A stretch of 64,000 nucleotides of DNA from Rhodobacterales bacterium (GTDB taxonomy: Bacteria > Pseudomonadota > Alphaproteobacteria > Rhodobacterales > Rhodobacteraceae): positions 186,001 through 250,000 of the forward strand of contig PDRY01000012.1 in NCBI GenBank assembly GCA_002748265.1, written 5' to 3'. A program made the translations under genes and the position numbers. Shown here one piece after another: positions 1 through 10,187 of this stretch. A model generated the notes under the pieces. The model worked only from the letters and a program-made list of their open reading frames with translations. It made no database searches and was not told where the DNA came from. Numbering within the stretch: the first letter of the stretch is position 1; every line of letters starts with the position of its first letter.

Positions 1-916
1 CGATATAGGTGTGCCCGTGCTGGAAGAACCCGCTGCCTTGGGCGATCTCTTGGTAGAGGCTTTCGCGGCAGAGCATCGCGCCCGCAGGCTGATACCCCGC
101 CCCCAGCCCCTTGGCGATGGCCATGATATCCGGCACCACCCCCTCTTGCTCGCAGGCAAAGAGCGTGCCGGTGCGGCCCATCCCGCACATGACCTCATCC
201 AGGATCAAGATCACGCCGTAGCGGTCGCAGATCTCCCGGATCCGTTTGAAATAGCCGGGCGCGGGAGGGACGGCCCCCAGGGTCGCGCCGACAACGGGCT
301 CTGCCACGAAGGCGATCACCGTTTCGGGGCCGACGCGCAGGAGCTCGGCCTCAAGCTCATCGGCCATGCGCAGGCCGTACGCCTCCAGGCTCTCTCCCTC
401 CTGCTGGCCACGATAGGCATAGCAGGGCGCGATATGGCTGGTTTCGATCATGAGCGGCGCAAAGGGCGCGCGGCGCCATGCATTTCCGCCAGTGGCAAGA
501 GCGCCCAGCGTGTTGCCGTGATAGCTCTGACGGCGGGCGATGAAGCGGGTGCGCTGCGATTCGCCGCGCTCGATCATCACCTGGCGGGCCAGCTTCAACG
601 CGGCCTCCATCGCCTCCGATCCGCCAGAGACCAGATAGGCCCGGCCCAGATCGCCCGGCGCAAGCGCGGTCAGGCGCTCGCCCAGGGCCTCCGCGGGCTC
701 TGACGTGAAGAAGCCCGTGTGCGCAAAGGCGATCTTGTCGAACTGCGCCTTGGCAACTGCGCTGACACGCGCATCGGAATGGCCCAGACAGGACACCGCC
801 GCGCCGCCGCAGGCGTCCAGGTAGCGTTTGCCATCGGCGTCGATGATGTAGGCGCCCTCACCACGAACGGCGACGGGCTGCTGAAGCCGAGCATGACGGG
901 GAAAAAGATGTGACAT
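1..916 (-). CDS. Class III PLP-dependent aminotransferase (partial)
   Basis: Pyridoxal-phosphate aminotransferase of the class III (omega-transaminase/4-aminobutyrate type) fold, moving an amino group between an amine or amino acid and a keto acid in the cytoplasm. The first 305 residues are present; the C-terminus lies beyond base 1. Visible are the SGGSEA phosphate-contact segment near residue 97, SYHG near 131, the LDEV motif with the cofactor-contacting Asp at 240, and the Schiff-base Lys at 269 in AKGLGAG. The ATG at 916 gives the usual short N-terminus. It lies divergent from an RpiR regulator and next to a TRAP-TAXI transporter and a BKACE enzyme, so it may deaminate an imported amino compound. 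The substrate cannot be read from the sequence. Confidence 0.9.
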   Translation of the reverse strand, partial: MSHLFPRHARLQQPVAVRGEGAYIIDADGKRYLDACGGAAVSCLGHSDARVSAVAKAQFDKIAFAHTGFFTSEPAEALGERLTALAPGDLGRAYLVSGGSEAMEAALKLARQVMIERGESQRTRFIARRQSYHGNTLGALATGGNAWRRAPFAPLMIETSHIAPCYAYRGQQEGESLEAYGLRMADELEAELLRVGPETVIAFVAEPVVGATLGAVPPAPGYFKRIREICDRYGVILILDEVMCGMGRTGTLFACEQEGVVPDIMAIAKGLGAGYQPAGAMLCRESLYQEIAQGSGFFQHGHTYI

Positions 917-1032
917 GGGAAAATCCTCGAAAGACCGTCAAATCTGAAACAGATGATTCATTCATTGACAATACATGAAACACACGAAACACTCCTCCAA
1001 AGCGATGTAAAAACGCACCAAGGGGGAATCGC
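917..1032. promoter_or_regulatory. Divergent control region with repeated GAAACA elements
   Basis: The gap between the aminotransferase and the regulator is AT-richer than its surroundings. It holds TGAAACA at 945-951 and 976-982 and CGAAACA at 985-991, a short ATCTG-AAA-CAGAT dyad at 943-955 and a TTGACA hexamer at 965-970. Repeats in a divergent region beside an RpiR-type gene suggest binding sites of that regulator; this is inference. Confidence 0.35.
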
Positions 1033-1881
1033 GTGTCGACGGAGTTCGAGGAACGCCTGGCAAAATCCTATGAAGGCCTGAGCGATCAGCTCCGGCGTGC
1101 TGGCGATTTCGTGGCAACCCATCCGTTTGACACCGCGTCGCGTTCCATGCGCAGCGTTGCCCGCGAGGCGGAGGTGGCTCCGGCCAGCTTCACCCGGCTG
1201 GCAAAGGCGCTTGGCTATGACGGGTTCGAAAGCCTGCGCGACAGCCTGAGGGCGCAGATCGGGGATCAGGTCCGCAGCTTTGCCGACCGCGCCGAAGCCA
1301 TCGGAGAAAGCGTGCAATTCGCCACCGCCCATCTGGAAGCCTGCCGGTCCAATCTGGATGCTCTGAGCCACGGGCTTGATCCGCAGGCGCTCACTGAGGC
1401 GGCCGATCTTCTGTCCGGGGCGCGGCGCGTCTACCTGTTCGGTGCGCTCGGGGCGACGGGGATCGTCGAATACCTGAGCTACCTGGCCCATTACTGCACC
1501 GACAACTGGCACCTGATCGGCCGTCAGGGCGGATCGCTCGGCGGCGGGCTGGCGGCGGTGACCGAAGACGATGTCCTGATCGTCGTTACCAAGCCGCCGT
1601 TTTCGTCCCGCGCGATTCGCGCTGCCCGCTTTGCCGAAGAGTCGGGCGCGCATGTCATGGTGCTGACCGACAGCCATACCTGCCCCGCCTTGCGATACGC
1701 GCAAAGCTCCTTCATCCTTCCAACCGAGAGCCCGCATTTCTACTCGTCCTATGTGGCGACTCTCACGCTGATTGAGATTCTGATCGGCATGGTTGTCGGT
1801 CGCAGCGGCCCCGCCGCCCGCGATCGCATCGCCCGTGTCGAGCAGAGCAACCGCCGTCTGGACGAATTGCTGGACGGCTAA
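1033..1881 (+). CDS. MurR/RpiR family transcriptional regulator
   Basis: Cytoplasmic DNA-binding regulator of the RpiR family, 282 residues, the usual length. The N-terminal helix-turn-helix covers roughly residues 1-77 (VAREAEVAPASFTRLAKALG resembles the recognition helices). A SIS domain (about 125-250) that normally senses a phosphosugar or related metabolite follows, with the run LFGALGATGIVEYLSYLAHY. I chose the GTG at 1033 because the upstream GGGGGA can serve as ribosome binding site and the N-terminus matches the family. It sits divergent from the aminotransferase and 36 bases before the TRAP-TAXI genes, so it probably controls uptake and breakdown of their substrate; the effector is unknown. 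Confidence 0.88.
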   Translation: MSTEFEERLAKSYEGLSDQLRRAGDFVATHPFDTASRSMRSVAREAEVAPASFTRLAKALGYDGFESLRDSLRAQIGDQVRSFADRAEAIGESVQFATAHLEACRSNLDALSHGLDPQALTEAADLLSGARRVYLFGALGATGIVEYLSYLAHYCTDNWHLIGRQGGSLGGGLAAVTEDDVLIVVTKPPFSSRAIRAARFAEESGAHVMVLTDSHTCPALRYAQSSFILPTESPHFYSSYVATLTLIEILIGMVVGRSGPAARDRIARVEQSNRRLDELLDG

Positions 1882-1917
1882 GGCCAAGAAAAGACATCAA
1901 GACAAGGGAGTACCCAG

Positions 1918-2880
1918 ATGTTTTCCAAGTTCAAGTTCACCGCTGCCGCCGTAGCGGTCGCCATGGCCGCTCCGGCTGTTGCGGAAGACTTCATCACCAT
2001 CGGCACCGGGGGCGTGACCGGGGTATACTATCCCACCGGCGGCGCGATCTGCCGTCTGGTCAACAAGGGCCGCAAAGAGCATGGCATCCGCTGCTCCGTC
2101 GAATCCACCGGCGGGTCGATCTACAACATCAACACCATCCGCGAAGGCGAACTGGAGTTCGGTGTTGCTCAGTCCGACTGGCAGTACCACGCCTATAACG
2201 GCACCTCGAAATTCGAAGACCAGGGCGCGTTCGAAGACCTGCGTGCCGTGTTCTCGATCCACGCCGAGCCGCTGACCGTTGTGGCCCGCGCCGATAGCGG
2301 CATCACCACCTTCGACGACATGAAGGGCAAGCGCGTCAACCTTGGCAACCCCGGCTCCGGCGCCCGCGCCACGTTTGAAGTGCTGCTGGACGCCATGGGC
2401 TGGACCACCGACGACTTCAGCCTCGCTGCCGAACTGAAGCCCGCCGAACAGTCCGCCGCGCTGTGCGACAACCAGGTGGATGCGATCGTATTCACCGTCG
2501 GCCACCCCTCGGGCACCATCCAGGAAGCCACCACCGCGTGTGACAGCGTCATCGTGGCCGTGGAAGGCGAAGCCGTCGATAAGCTGATCGAAGAGAACAG
2601 CTACTACCGCGCGGCCTCCGTGCCCGGCGGCATGTATCGCGGCACCGACGCGGACGTGAACACCTACGGTGTGGGCGCGACCTTCGTCACCTCGGCCAAC
2701 GTGTCTGACGAAGCCGTCTACGAAGTCGTGAAAGCGGTCTTCGACAATTTCGACGACTTCAAGAACCTGCACCCGGCCTTCGCCAACCTGACGCCCCAAG
2801 ACATGGCCACCGCTGGCCTGTCCGCCCCGCTGCATGACGGCGCGGCCAAATACTACCGCGAACAGGGCTGGATCGAATAA
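1918..2880 (+). CDS. TAXI family TRAP transporter substrate-binding protein
   Basis: Periplasmic binding component of a TRAP-TAXI importer, 320 residues. A Sec signal peptide spans about residues 1-22 (FKFTAAAVAVAMAAPAVA, cleavage after AVA). The mature protein opens with FITIGTGGVTGVYYPTGGAIC, the glycine-rich start typical of TAXI proteins, followed by STGGSIYNINTI and later DAIVFTVGHPSG. It hands substrate to the fused permease downstream. A strong ribosome binding site (AAGGGAG) precedes the ATG. TAXI ligands reported elsewhere include glutamate and other small organic acids; the ligand here is not readable from sequence. The neighbouring aminotransferase and keto-acid cleavage enzyme favour an amino or keto acid. 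Confidence 0.93.
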   Translation: MFSKFKFTAAAVAVAMAAPAVAEDFITIGTGGVTGVYYPTGGAICRLVNKGRKEHGIRCSVESTGGSIYNINTIREGELEFGVAQSDWQYHAYNGTSKFEDQGAFEDLRAVFSIHAEPLTVVARADSGITTFDDMKGKRVNLGNPGSGARATFEVLLDAMGWTTDDFSLAAELKPAEQSAALCDNQVDAIVFTVGHPSGTIQEATTACDSVIVAVEGEAVDKLIEENSYYRAASVPGGMYRGTDADVNTYGVGATFVTSANVSDEAVYEVVKAVFDNFDDFKNLHPAFANLTPQDMATAGLSAPLHDGAAKYYREQGWIE

Positions 2881-2900
2881 GCGATCCCTCACAGCCTTTG

Positions 2901-2934
2901 GCCGGGGCGGCACCGCGCCCGCCCCGGCGCCTTT
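2901..2934 (+). terminator. GC-rich hairpin between binding protein and permease
   Basis: A perfect 10-bp stem (GCCGGGGCGG at 2901-2910 with its complement at 2919-2928, 8-base loop) is followed by GCCTTTTAG. This may be an attenuating terminator or 3' stabiliser allowing more binding protein than permease; it is inferred from structure only. Confidence 0.55.
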
Positions 2935-2990
2935 TAGGACCTTTTCACAACGACAAGCCGGATAACCGGCATTTCCAGGGAGAGTGAGTC

Positions 2991-5597
2991 ATGGCGGAGC
3001 CGCAAGTGGCCGGACAGGGTTTGTCCGAAGAAGAACTTCAGGAGCTGGTCTCCTCATCGGACGCGGGCGCGCGCAACCCAGTTGGCCCGGTGGGCACGAT
3101 GCTGGCCATCATCGCGGTGGTCTGGTCGCTGTTCCAGGTGCTGCTGGCGAGCCCTTGGGCGCCCTACATCCTGCCCGGAGACATCATCAACAACTCGCGT
3201 CAGATCCACCTGGCCTTCGCGATCTTCCTGGCCTTCATGGCCTACCCCGCGTTCAAATCGAGCCCGCGTGGCTATGTGCCGATCCAGGACTGGATCATGG
3301 CCCTGCTGGGCGCGTTCATCGCGCTTTACGGCTATTTCTTCTATCAGAAGATCGTCGATGCTGGCGGGCTAGCAGACAACACCGACAAATGGGTCGCTCT
3401 TGCCGGGCTCGTCCTGCTGTTCGAGGCCGCGCGCCGCGCACTTGGCCCGGCCATGGCGATCATCGCAACGATCTTCCTGGCCTATGTGTTCTTTGGCGCC
3501 TCCGAAGCCGTGCCCGAAGTCATCCGCTGGAAAGGCGCGTCGCTGAAGAAGGCGATGTCCCATATGTGGATCACCTCTGAGGGCGTGTTCGGCATCGCCC
3601 TGGGCGTGTCGACGAAATTCGTCTTCCTCTTCGTGCTGTTCGGCGCGCTTTTGGATAAGGCGGGCGCGGGCAACTACTTCATCAAGATGGCGTTCGGAGC
3701 TCTGGGCCACCTGCGCGGCGGCCCGGCGAAGGCGGCGGTTGTCGGCTCGGCCGCGACCGGGCTGATCTCGGGCTCCTCCATCGCCAATGTGGTCACCACC
3801 GGCACCTTCACCATCCCGCTGATGAAGCGGGTCGGTTTCTCGTCCGAGAAAGCGGGCGCGGTTGAGGTCGCCTCGTCGGTGAATGGCCAGATCATGCCGC
3901 CCGTGATGGGCGCAGCCGCGTTCCTGATGGTCGAATATGTGGGCATCTCCTACGTGGAGGTCATCACCCACGCCTTCCTGCCCGCCGCGATCTCCTACAT
4001 CGCGCTTGTCTATATCGTTCACCTCGAAGCGGTGAAGAACAACATGCCGACCCTGGGCAACCGCGTCGTGTCGATGGGCAAGACCATCGGCGGGATGGCC
4101 GCGTTCTTCGTCGGCTTTGCCGGTCTGTGCTATGGCATCCAGTACCCGGTGAAGTGGATCGCGGGTGCGACCCCGGCGGCTGGGATCATCCTGCCGACTC
4201 TGCTGGTGCTCGCCTATCTGGTGCTGCTGTGGTTCGCCGCCCAGCACCCTGATCTGGAGCCCGACGATCCGAACGCCGAAGAGGTGGAGCTGCCCGTCGT
4301 GGGCGACATCTTCGCCACCGGGCTCTACTACCTGCTGCCGATCATCGTGCTGGTCTACTTCCTGATGATCGAGCAGAAATCGCCCGGCCTGTCGGCCTTC
4401 TGGGCGACCATGCTGCTGTTCGTGATCCTGCTCACGCAGCGGCCGATGAAGGCGGTCTTCCGCGGCGAGAGCGACATGGCCAATGCCCTGATGGGCGGCG
4501 TGCGCGATCTCTGGGAGGGCCTGATCGACGGTGCCCGCAACATGATCGGCATCGGCCTTGCCACCGCCACGGCGGGCGTGATCGTCGGCACGGTGACGCT
4601 GACCGGTGTCGGCCAGGTGATGGCCGATCTGGTGGAGTTCCTGTCGGGCGGCAACCTGATCCTGATGCTGGTGATGGTCGGGCTCTTGTCCCTCATCCTT
4701 GGCATGGGGCTGCCGACCACGGCCAACTATATCGTGGTGTCGTCCCTGATGGCCGCCGTCGTGGTCGAACTGGGCGCGCAGTCCGGGTTGATCGTGCCGC
4801 TGATCGCGGTGCACCTGTTCGTGTTCTACTTCGGCATCATGGCCGATGTGACCCCACCCGTTGGCCTGGCGTCCTTCGCCGCAGCCGCTGTGTCGGGGGG
4901 CGATGCGATCCGCACCGGCTTCACCGCGTTCTTCTACAGCCTGCGCACCGTGGCCCTGCCGTTTGTGTTCATCTTCAACACCGATCTGCTGCTGATCGAC
5001 GTGACCTGGACGCAAGGCATCATCGTCTTCGTGATGTCCACGATCGCGATCCTTGTCTTCACGGCGGGCACCATGGGCTATTTCCTCACCCGCAGCCGCA
5101 TCTATGAGAGCATCGCGCTCGTGCTCATCGCGTTCGCGATGTTCCGGCCCGATTTCTTCATGGACCGCATCAGCCCGCCGTTCCAGGACGTGGCCCCGGC
5201 GCAGGTGGCTGCGGCGCTCGATAGCGCGGAACCCGGTCAGGAGCTTCGCTTCCGCGTGGCTGGGCCCGATTTCGACACGCTGGAGATGAAGGAACTGGCC
5301 ATGGTCGTCCCCGTCGGCGACGGCGCCACCGGTGCGGAGCGGCTTGAGGCCATGGGCTTCCTTGCCACGGAAACCGATGGGATGATGACCTTGGAGGAGC
5401 CGATGTTCGGCACGCCTGTGTCTGACAGCATGTCCAGCTTCGACTTCTACGGGGACGATCCCGTGCGCCTGACCGCCGTTAAGATCCCGCATAAGCAGCT
5501 CCCGCAGGAGCTGATCTACCTCCCGGCGCTTGTGCTGCTGGGCCTCGTGGTGCTGCTGCAACGCGCCCGCATGACAAAGGAAGGAGTCCCGGCATGA
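2991..5597 (+). CDS. TRAP transporter fused permease (4TM/12TM)
   Basis: Inner-membrane subunit of the TRAP-TAXI importer, 868 residues, with the small DctQ-like and large DctM-like parts fused, as usual for TAXI systems. About 16-19 hydrophobic segments are visible. The DctM part carries GSAATGLISGSSIANVVTTG and NGQIMPPVMGAAAF (about residues 255-310) and a second pseudo-repeat with GMGLPTTANYIVV (about 568) and ADVTPPVGLAS (about 622). A soluble stretch (about 735-840) precedes a last transmembrane helix. Such permeases use an ion gradient, usually sodium, to take up substrate from the binding protein. The stop overlaps the start of the universal stress protein by 4 bases (ATGA), so the two are translationally coupled. 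Confidence 0.93.
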   Translation: MAEPQVAGQGLSEEELQELVSSSDAGARNPVGPVGTMLAIIAVVWSLFQVLLASPWAPYILPGDIINNSRQIHLAFAIFLAFMAYPAFKSSPRGYVPIQDWIMALLGAFIALYGYFFYQKIVDAGGLADNTDKWVALAGLVLLFEAARRALGPAMAIIATIFLAYVFFGASEAVPEVIRWKGASLKKAMSHMWITSEGVFGIALGVSTKFVFLFVLFGALLDKAGAGNYFIKMAFGALGHLRGGPAKAAVVGSAATGLISGSSIANVVTTGTFTIPLMKRVGFSSEKAGAVEVASSVNGQIMPPVMGAAAFLMVEYVGISYVEVITHAFLPAAISYIALVYIVHLEAVKNNMPTLGNRVVSMGKTIGGMAAFFVGFAGLCYGIQYPVKWIAGATPAAGIILPTLLVLAYLVLLWFAAQHPDLEPDDPNAEEVELPVVGDIFATGLYYLLPIIVLVYFLMIEQKSPGLSAFWATMLLFVILLTQRPMKAVFRGESDMANALMGGVRDLWEGLIDGARNMIGIGLATATAGVIVGTVTLTGVGQVMADLVEFLSGGNLILMLVMVGLLSLILGMGLPTTANYIVVSSLMAAVVVELGAQSGLIVPLIAVHLFVFYFGIMADVTPPVGLASFAAAAVSGGDAIRTGFTAFFYSLRTVALPFVFIFNTDLLLIDVTWTQGIIVFVMSTIAILVFTAGTMGYFLTRSRIYESIALVLIAFAMFRPDFFMDRISPPFQDVAPAQVAAALDSAEPGQELRFRVAGPDFDTLEMKELAMVVPVGDGATGAERLEAMGFLATETDGMMTLEEPMFGTPVSDSMSSFDFYGDDPVRLTAVKIPHKQLPQELIYLPALVLLGLVVLLQRARMTKEGVPA

Positions 5598-6022
5598 GCA
5601 CCGTTCTCTGCGCTGTCGATATCAGCAACAAGCACCGCGACGACAAGGTTCTCAAACAGGCGGCCCAGCTCGCCACGCTGGAAAACGCCCAGCTTGACGT
5701 GATCACGGTTGTGCCCGATTTCGGGATGACCATGGTGGGCATGTTCTTTGAGGAAGGTCATCAGAAGAAGGCCCTCGTCGAAGCCAAGTCCCGGCTGAAG
5801 GCACTGGTCACCGAGGTTCTTGGTGCGGAGGCGGATACGAAAATCCGCCATATCGTCACCACCGGCAACGCCTATGAGGAGATCCTCAAGGTTGCCAAGA
5901 AGGACGGCGCCTACCTGATCGTGATCGGAGCCCACAAGGACAGCGTGTCCGACTACCTTCTGGGCCCGAACGCGGCCCGCGTGGTCCGACATTCGAACTG
6001 TTCAGTTTACGTGGTGCGCTAA
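5594..6022 (+). CDS. Universal stress protein (UspA family), TRAP-linked
   Basis: Small cytoplasmic USP-fold protein, 142 residues, one domain. It begins with a beta strand VLCAVDIS and ends with the nucleotide-binding pattern GAHKDSVSDYLLGPNAARVVRHSNCSVYVV, close to the G-2x-G-9x-G(S/T) consensus of ATP-binding USPs but with N in the last position. It overlaps the permease stop by 4 bases. USP genes cotranscribed with TRAP transporters are known, for example TeaD of the ectoine transporter, where the protein modulates transport. A similar role is likely here by position. Confidence 0.88.
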   Translation: MSTVLCAVDISNKHRDDKVLKQAAQLATLENAQLDVITVVPDFGMTMVGMFFEEGHQKKALVEAKSRLKALVTEVLGAEADTKIRHIVTTGNAYEEILKVAKKDGAYLIVIGAHKDSVSDYLLGPNAARVVRHSNCSVYVVR

Positions 6023-6040
6023 GCGGCGCGCCACCCCCAA

Positions 6041-6066
6041 GGGGCGGCCTTTGCGCCGCCCCTTTT
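6041..6066 (+). terminator. Rho-independent terminator after the TRAP/USP genes
   Basis: An 8-bp GGGGCGGC/GCCGCCCC stem with a 6-base loop is followed directly by TTTTC. It ends 15 bases before the next start, so the BKACE gene is either expressed by read-through or from a promoter overlapping this region. Confidence 0.75.
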
Positions 6067-6081
6067 CATTGAGAGAAAGAC

Positions 6082-6912
6082 ATGACCTCCCCCTGCATTA
6101 TCTGCGTCGCCATCACCGGCTCTGTCGCCACCAAAGACAACAACCCCGCCGTGCCGATCACCGTCACGGAACAGGTGGAAAGCATCCACGAAAGCTTTGA
6201 GGCCGGCGCGGCCATCGCCCATTGCCACGTGCGCAATGACGACGGCACGCCCTCCTCCGACCCCGAGAAATTCGCCCGGCTCATGGAGGGCATCAAAGCT
6301 CACTGCCCCGGCATGGTGATCCAGCTCTCCACCGGCGGGCGCTCGGGCGCCGGCCAGGCACGCGGCGGGATGCTACCCCTGCGGCCCGACATGGCGTCGC
6401 TCTCGGTCGGGTCGAACAATTTTCCGACCCGCGTCTATGAGAACCCGCCCGATCTGGTCGACTGGCTCGCCAGCGAGATGCGTACCTACGACATCACGCC
6501 CGAGATCGAAGCTTTCGATCTGAGTCATATCCACCAGGCCGTCGCCATGCACCGCGACGGGCGCCTGCCCAAGCCGCTCTATGTGCAATTCGTGATGGGC
6601 GTGAAAAACGCCATGCCCGTGGATCGCGACGTGTTCGACTACTACGTCCGCACGATGGAGCGCCTGGCCCCGGAAGCGAACTGGTGCGCCGCCGGAATCG
6701 GGCGCCATCAGATCGAGGTCAATGAATGGGCCATCGCAGCCGGGGGCCACACCCGCACCGGGCTTGAAGACAATGTCCGGCTCGACAAGGACACGTTGGC
6801 GCCGTCGAACGCCGCGCTCGTCGCCCGCGCGGCGGAGCTCTGCGCCAAGCATGACCGCCCCGTCGCCACCCCGGCGCAAGCACGCGAAATCCTGGGCCTG
6901 CGCCCGGCCTAA
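6082..6912 (+). CDS. BKACE family beta-keto acid cleavage enzyme (DUF849)
   Basis: Zinc-dependent enzyme of the 3-keto-5-aminohexanoate cleavage family, 276 residues. The family condenses a beta-keto acid with acetyl-CoA, giving acetoacetate and a new acyl-CoA. The zinc ligands are visible: His47 and His49 in AHCHVRNDDG and Glu229 in GGHTRTGLEDNV. The QLSTGGRSG segment (81-89) also fits. It follows the TRAP-TAXI transporter and USP, with an aminotransferase nearby, which suggests breakdown of an imported amino or keto acid. Family members act on various substrates (lysine-fermentation intermediate, dehydrocarnitine and others), so the specific one remains open. Confidence 0.9.
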   Translation: MTSPCIICVAITGSVATKDNNPAVPITVTEQVESIHESFEAGAAIAHCHVRNDDGTPSSDPEKFARLMEGIKAHCPGMVIQLSTGGRSGAGQARGGMLPLRPDMASLSVGSNNFPTRVYENPPDLVDWLASEMRTYDITPEIEAFDLSHIHQAVAMHRDGRLPKPLYVQFVMGVKNAMPVDRDVFDYYVRTMERLAPEANWCAAGIGRHQIEVNEWAIAAGGHTRTGLEDNVRLDKDTLAPSNAALVARAAELCAKHDRPVATPAQAREILGLRPA

Positions 6913-6974
6913 CGCCCCGAGGCCAAGCGCTGCTCCCGGTCTCTACCGCGCGCCCCGCTTACCCCAAGAAAGGT

Positions 6975-7001
6975 CTGGGGGAGGGCAAAGCCCTCCCCCA
7001 G
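6975..7001. terminator. Bidirectional terminator hairpin between convergent genes
   Basis: A perfect 12-bp stem CTGGGGGAGGGC / GCCCTCCCCCAG with an AAA loop lies between the BKACE gene (plus) and mcm (minus). It lacks a clear T-run. A similar CTGGGGGC palindrome occurs at 62262-62280. Confidence 0.6.
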
Positions 7002-7027
7002 CGAACCGCACCTAAAGGGCGGGAGCC

Positions 7028-9154
<2,127 letters not shown>

Positions 9155-9322
9155 GGTGGCGTTCTCCTCGTCTCTAGGCCCGTGAGGGCAGGTTCTTCTT
9201 GTCGCCCGCAGGCGGCTCAACTTGAAAAATAGCTTGGGGGGTGGTATCTGTTGGGCACAGATATCGGGGCGCGCTGCCCCGGCAGAGGTGCTTGACCATG
9301 AACGATGAAGCCACGATTCCGC

Positions 9323-10183
9323 TCACGCCGACCCCGCTTCCGGGCCGGTCCGGCCCGCTTCCGGGTTACTGATAGGCGCGACCGCGCCTTCAGCTAGGTT
9401 CATGTTTTCATCCACAAATTCTCGAGCAGCGGCTTTGCCCTTCTCGGAATAGATCTGGATCACCTTCAGCACAAATACCCCCGCCCAATAGGCGCGCAGG
9501 CGCATTTCGGCATAGCTGCGATACATGGCCGTGCGCCGCTTATTATCCATCGCATTGCGAAATTCCGGCGCCCGCATGTCTTCGCTAAGCGCCCGGATCG
9601 ACCGGATCACCCCGTAGTAGAACGTAATCGCGCCGATGGTTTCGCGCGGGAGGATGTCGATCTTGTCCTGGATCGTGGCATGGAACGCGTCATGCACCTC
9701 CAGAGGGATCATCGGCACGAAGGGATCACCATCGCTGCTGCGCTCCATCCTCGAGATGAGATCGAGCGCGCCCGGGCCCAGTGACTGGACCCCGGTATCG
9801 GGATCCAGGATCCCCGGATCGAAGCCGCTGATCGTGCTTTGCACTTCGGCGAAAATCGCCTTGTGGTAATCGCGCAGCTTTTCATCCTTGTCCCGCGCCG
9901 CATCCAGATGCCGGAAGATCGCGGAGGTCAGCCAGCCGGATGCCACCACAAGACCGGCAATCGTCGCCTGCCAGATCGGCGCCGGAAGCGCGGGGAAGAG
10001 CAACGCGATGATCCCGCACAAAAGGCCGAAGATCACCAGCAGCGGCGCAAGCGCGAGCCAGATGAAATCCCCATAGACCCGGCGCCCGATCACCGCATCG
10101 CCGCGCAACCAGAACACCACGCCCAGCACAGCGCCTGCTGCAAGCAGCAAGATCATCCAATACTGGCCGAGCGCGGCATTCAT
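9323..10183 (-). CDS. Unknown membrane protein between pccA and mcm
   Basis: Protein of 286 residues with no domain I recognise. Three hydrophobic helices lie at about residues 8-26, 38-64 and 68-86; the remaining 200 residues look soluble and mostly helical, rich in charged residues (HLDAARDKDEKLRDYHKAIFAEVQ). The start at 10183 is 4 bases after the pccA stop, so it is cotranscribed with pccA. The carboxylase and mutase need no membrane partner, which makes its place notable. I cannot assign a function. Confidence 0.75.
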   Translation of the reverse strand: MNAALGQYWMILLLAAGAVLGVVFWLRGDAVIGRRVYGDFIWLALAPLLVIFGLLCGIIALLFPALPAPIWQATIAGLVVASGWLTSAIFRHLDAARDKDEKLRDYHKAIFAEVQSTISGFDPGILDPDTGVQSLGPGALDLISRMERSSDGDPFVPMIPLEVHDAFHATIQDKIDILPRETIGAITFYYGVIRSIRALSEDMRAPEFRNAMDNKRRTAMYRSYAEMRLRAYWAGVFVLKVIQIYSEKGKAAAREFVDENMNLAEGAVAPISNPEAGRTGPEAGSA

Positions 10184-10187
10184 GGGA

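Noticed and set aside
3369-5561. 730-codon minus-strand frame opposite the TRAP permease
   Set aside because: Rich in His, Gln, Arg and Asp as expected from antisense of hydrophobic coding DNA; no start signal or recognisable domain.
9299-9370. Short plus-strand frame [19 protein letters not shown] before mcm
   Set aside because: Only about 24 codons, no ribosome binding site, and mostly inside the 3' end of the membrane protein gene.
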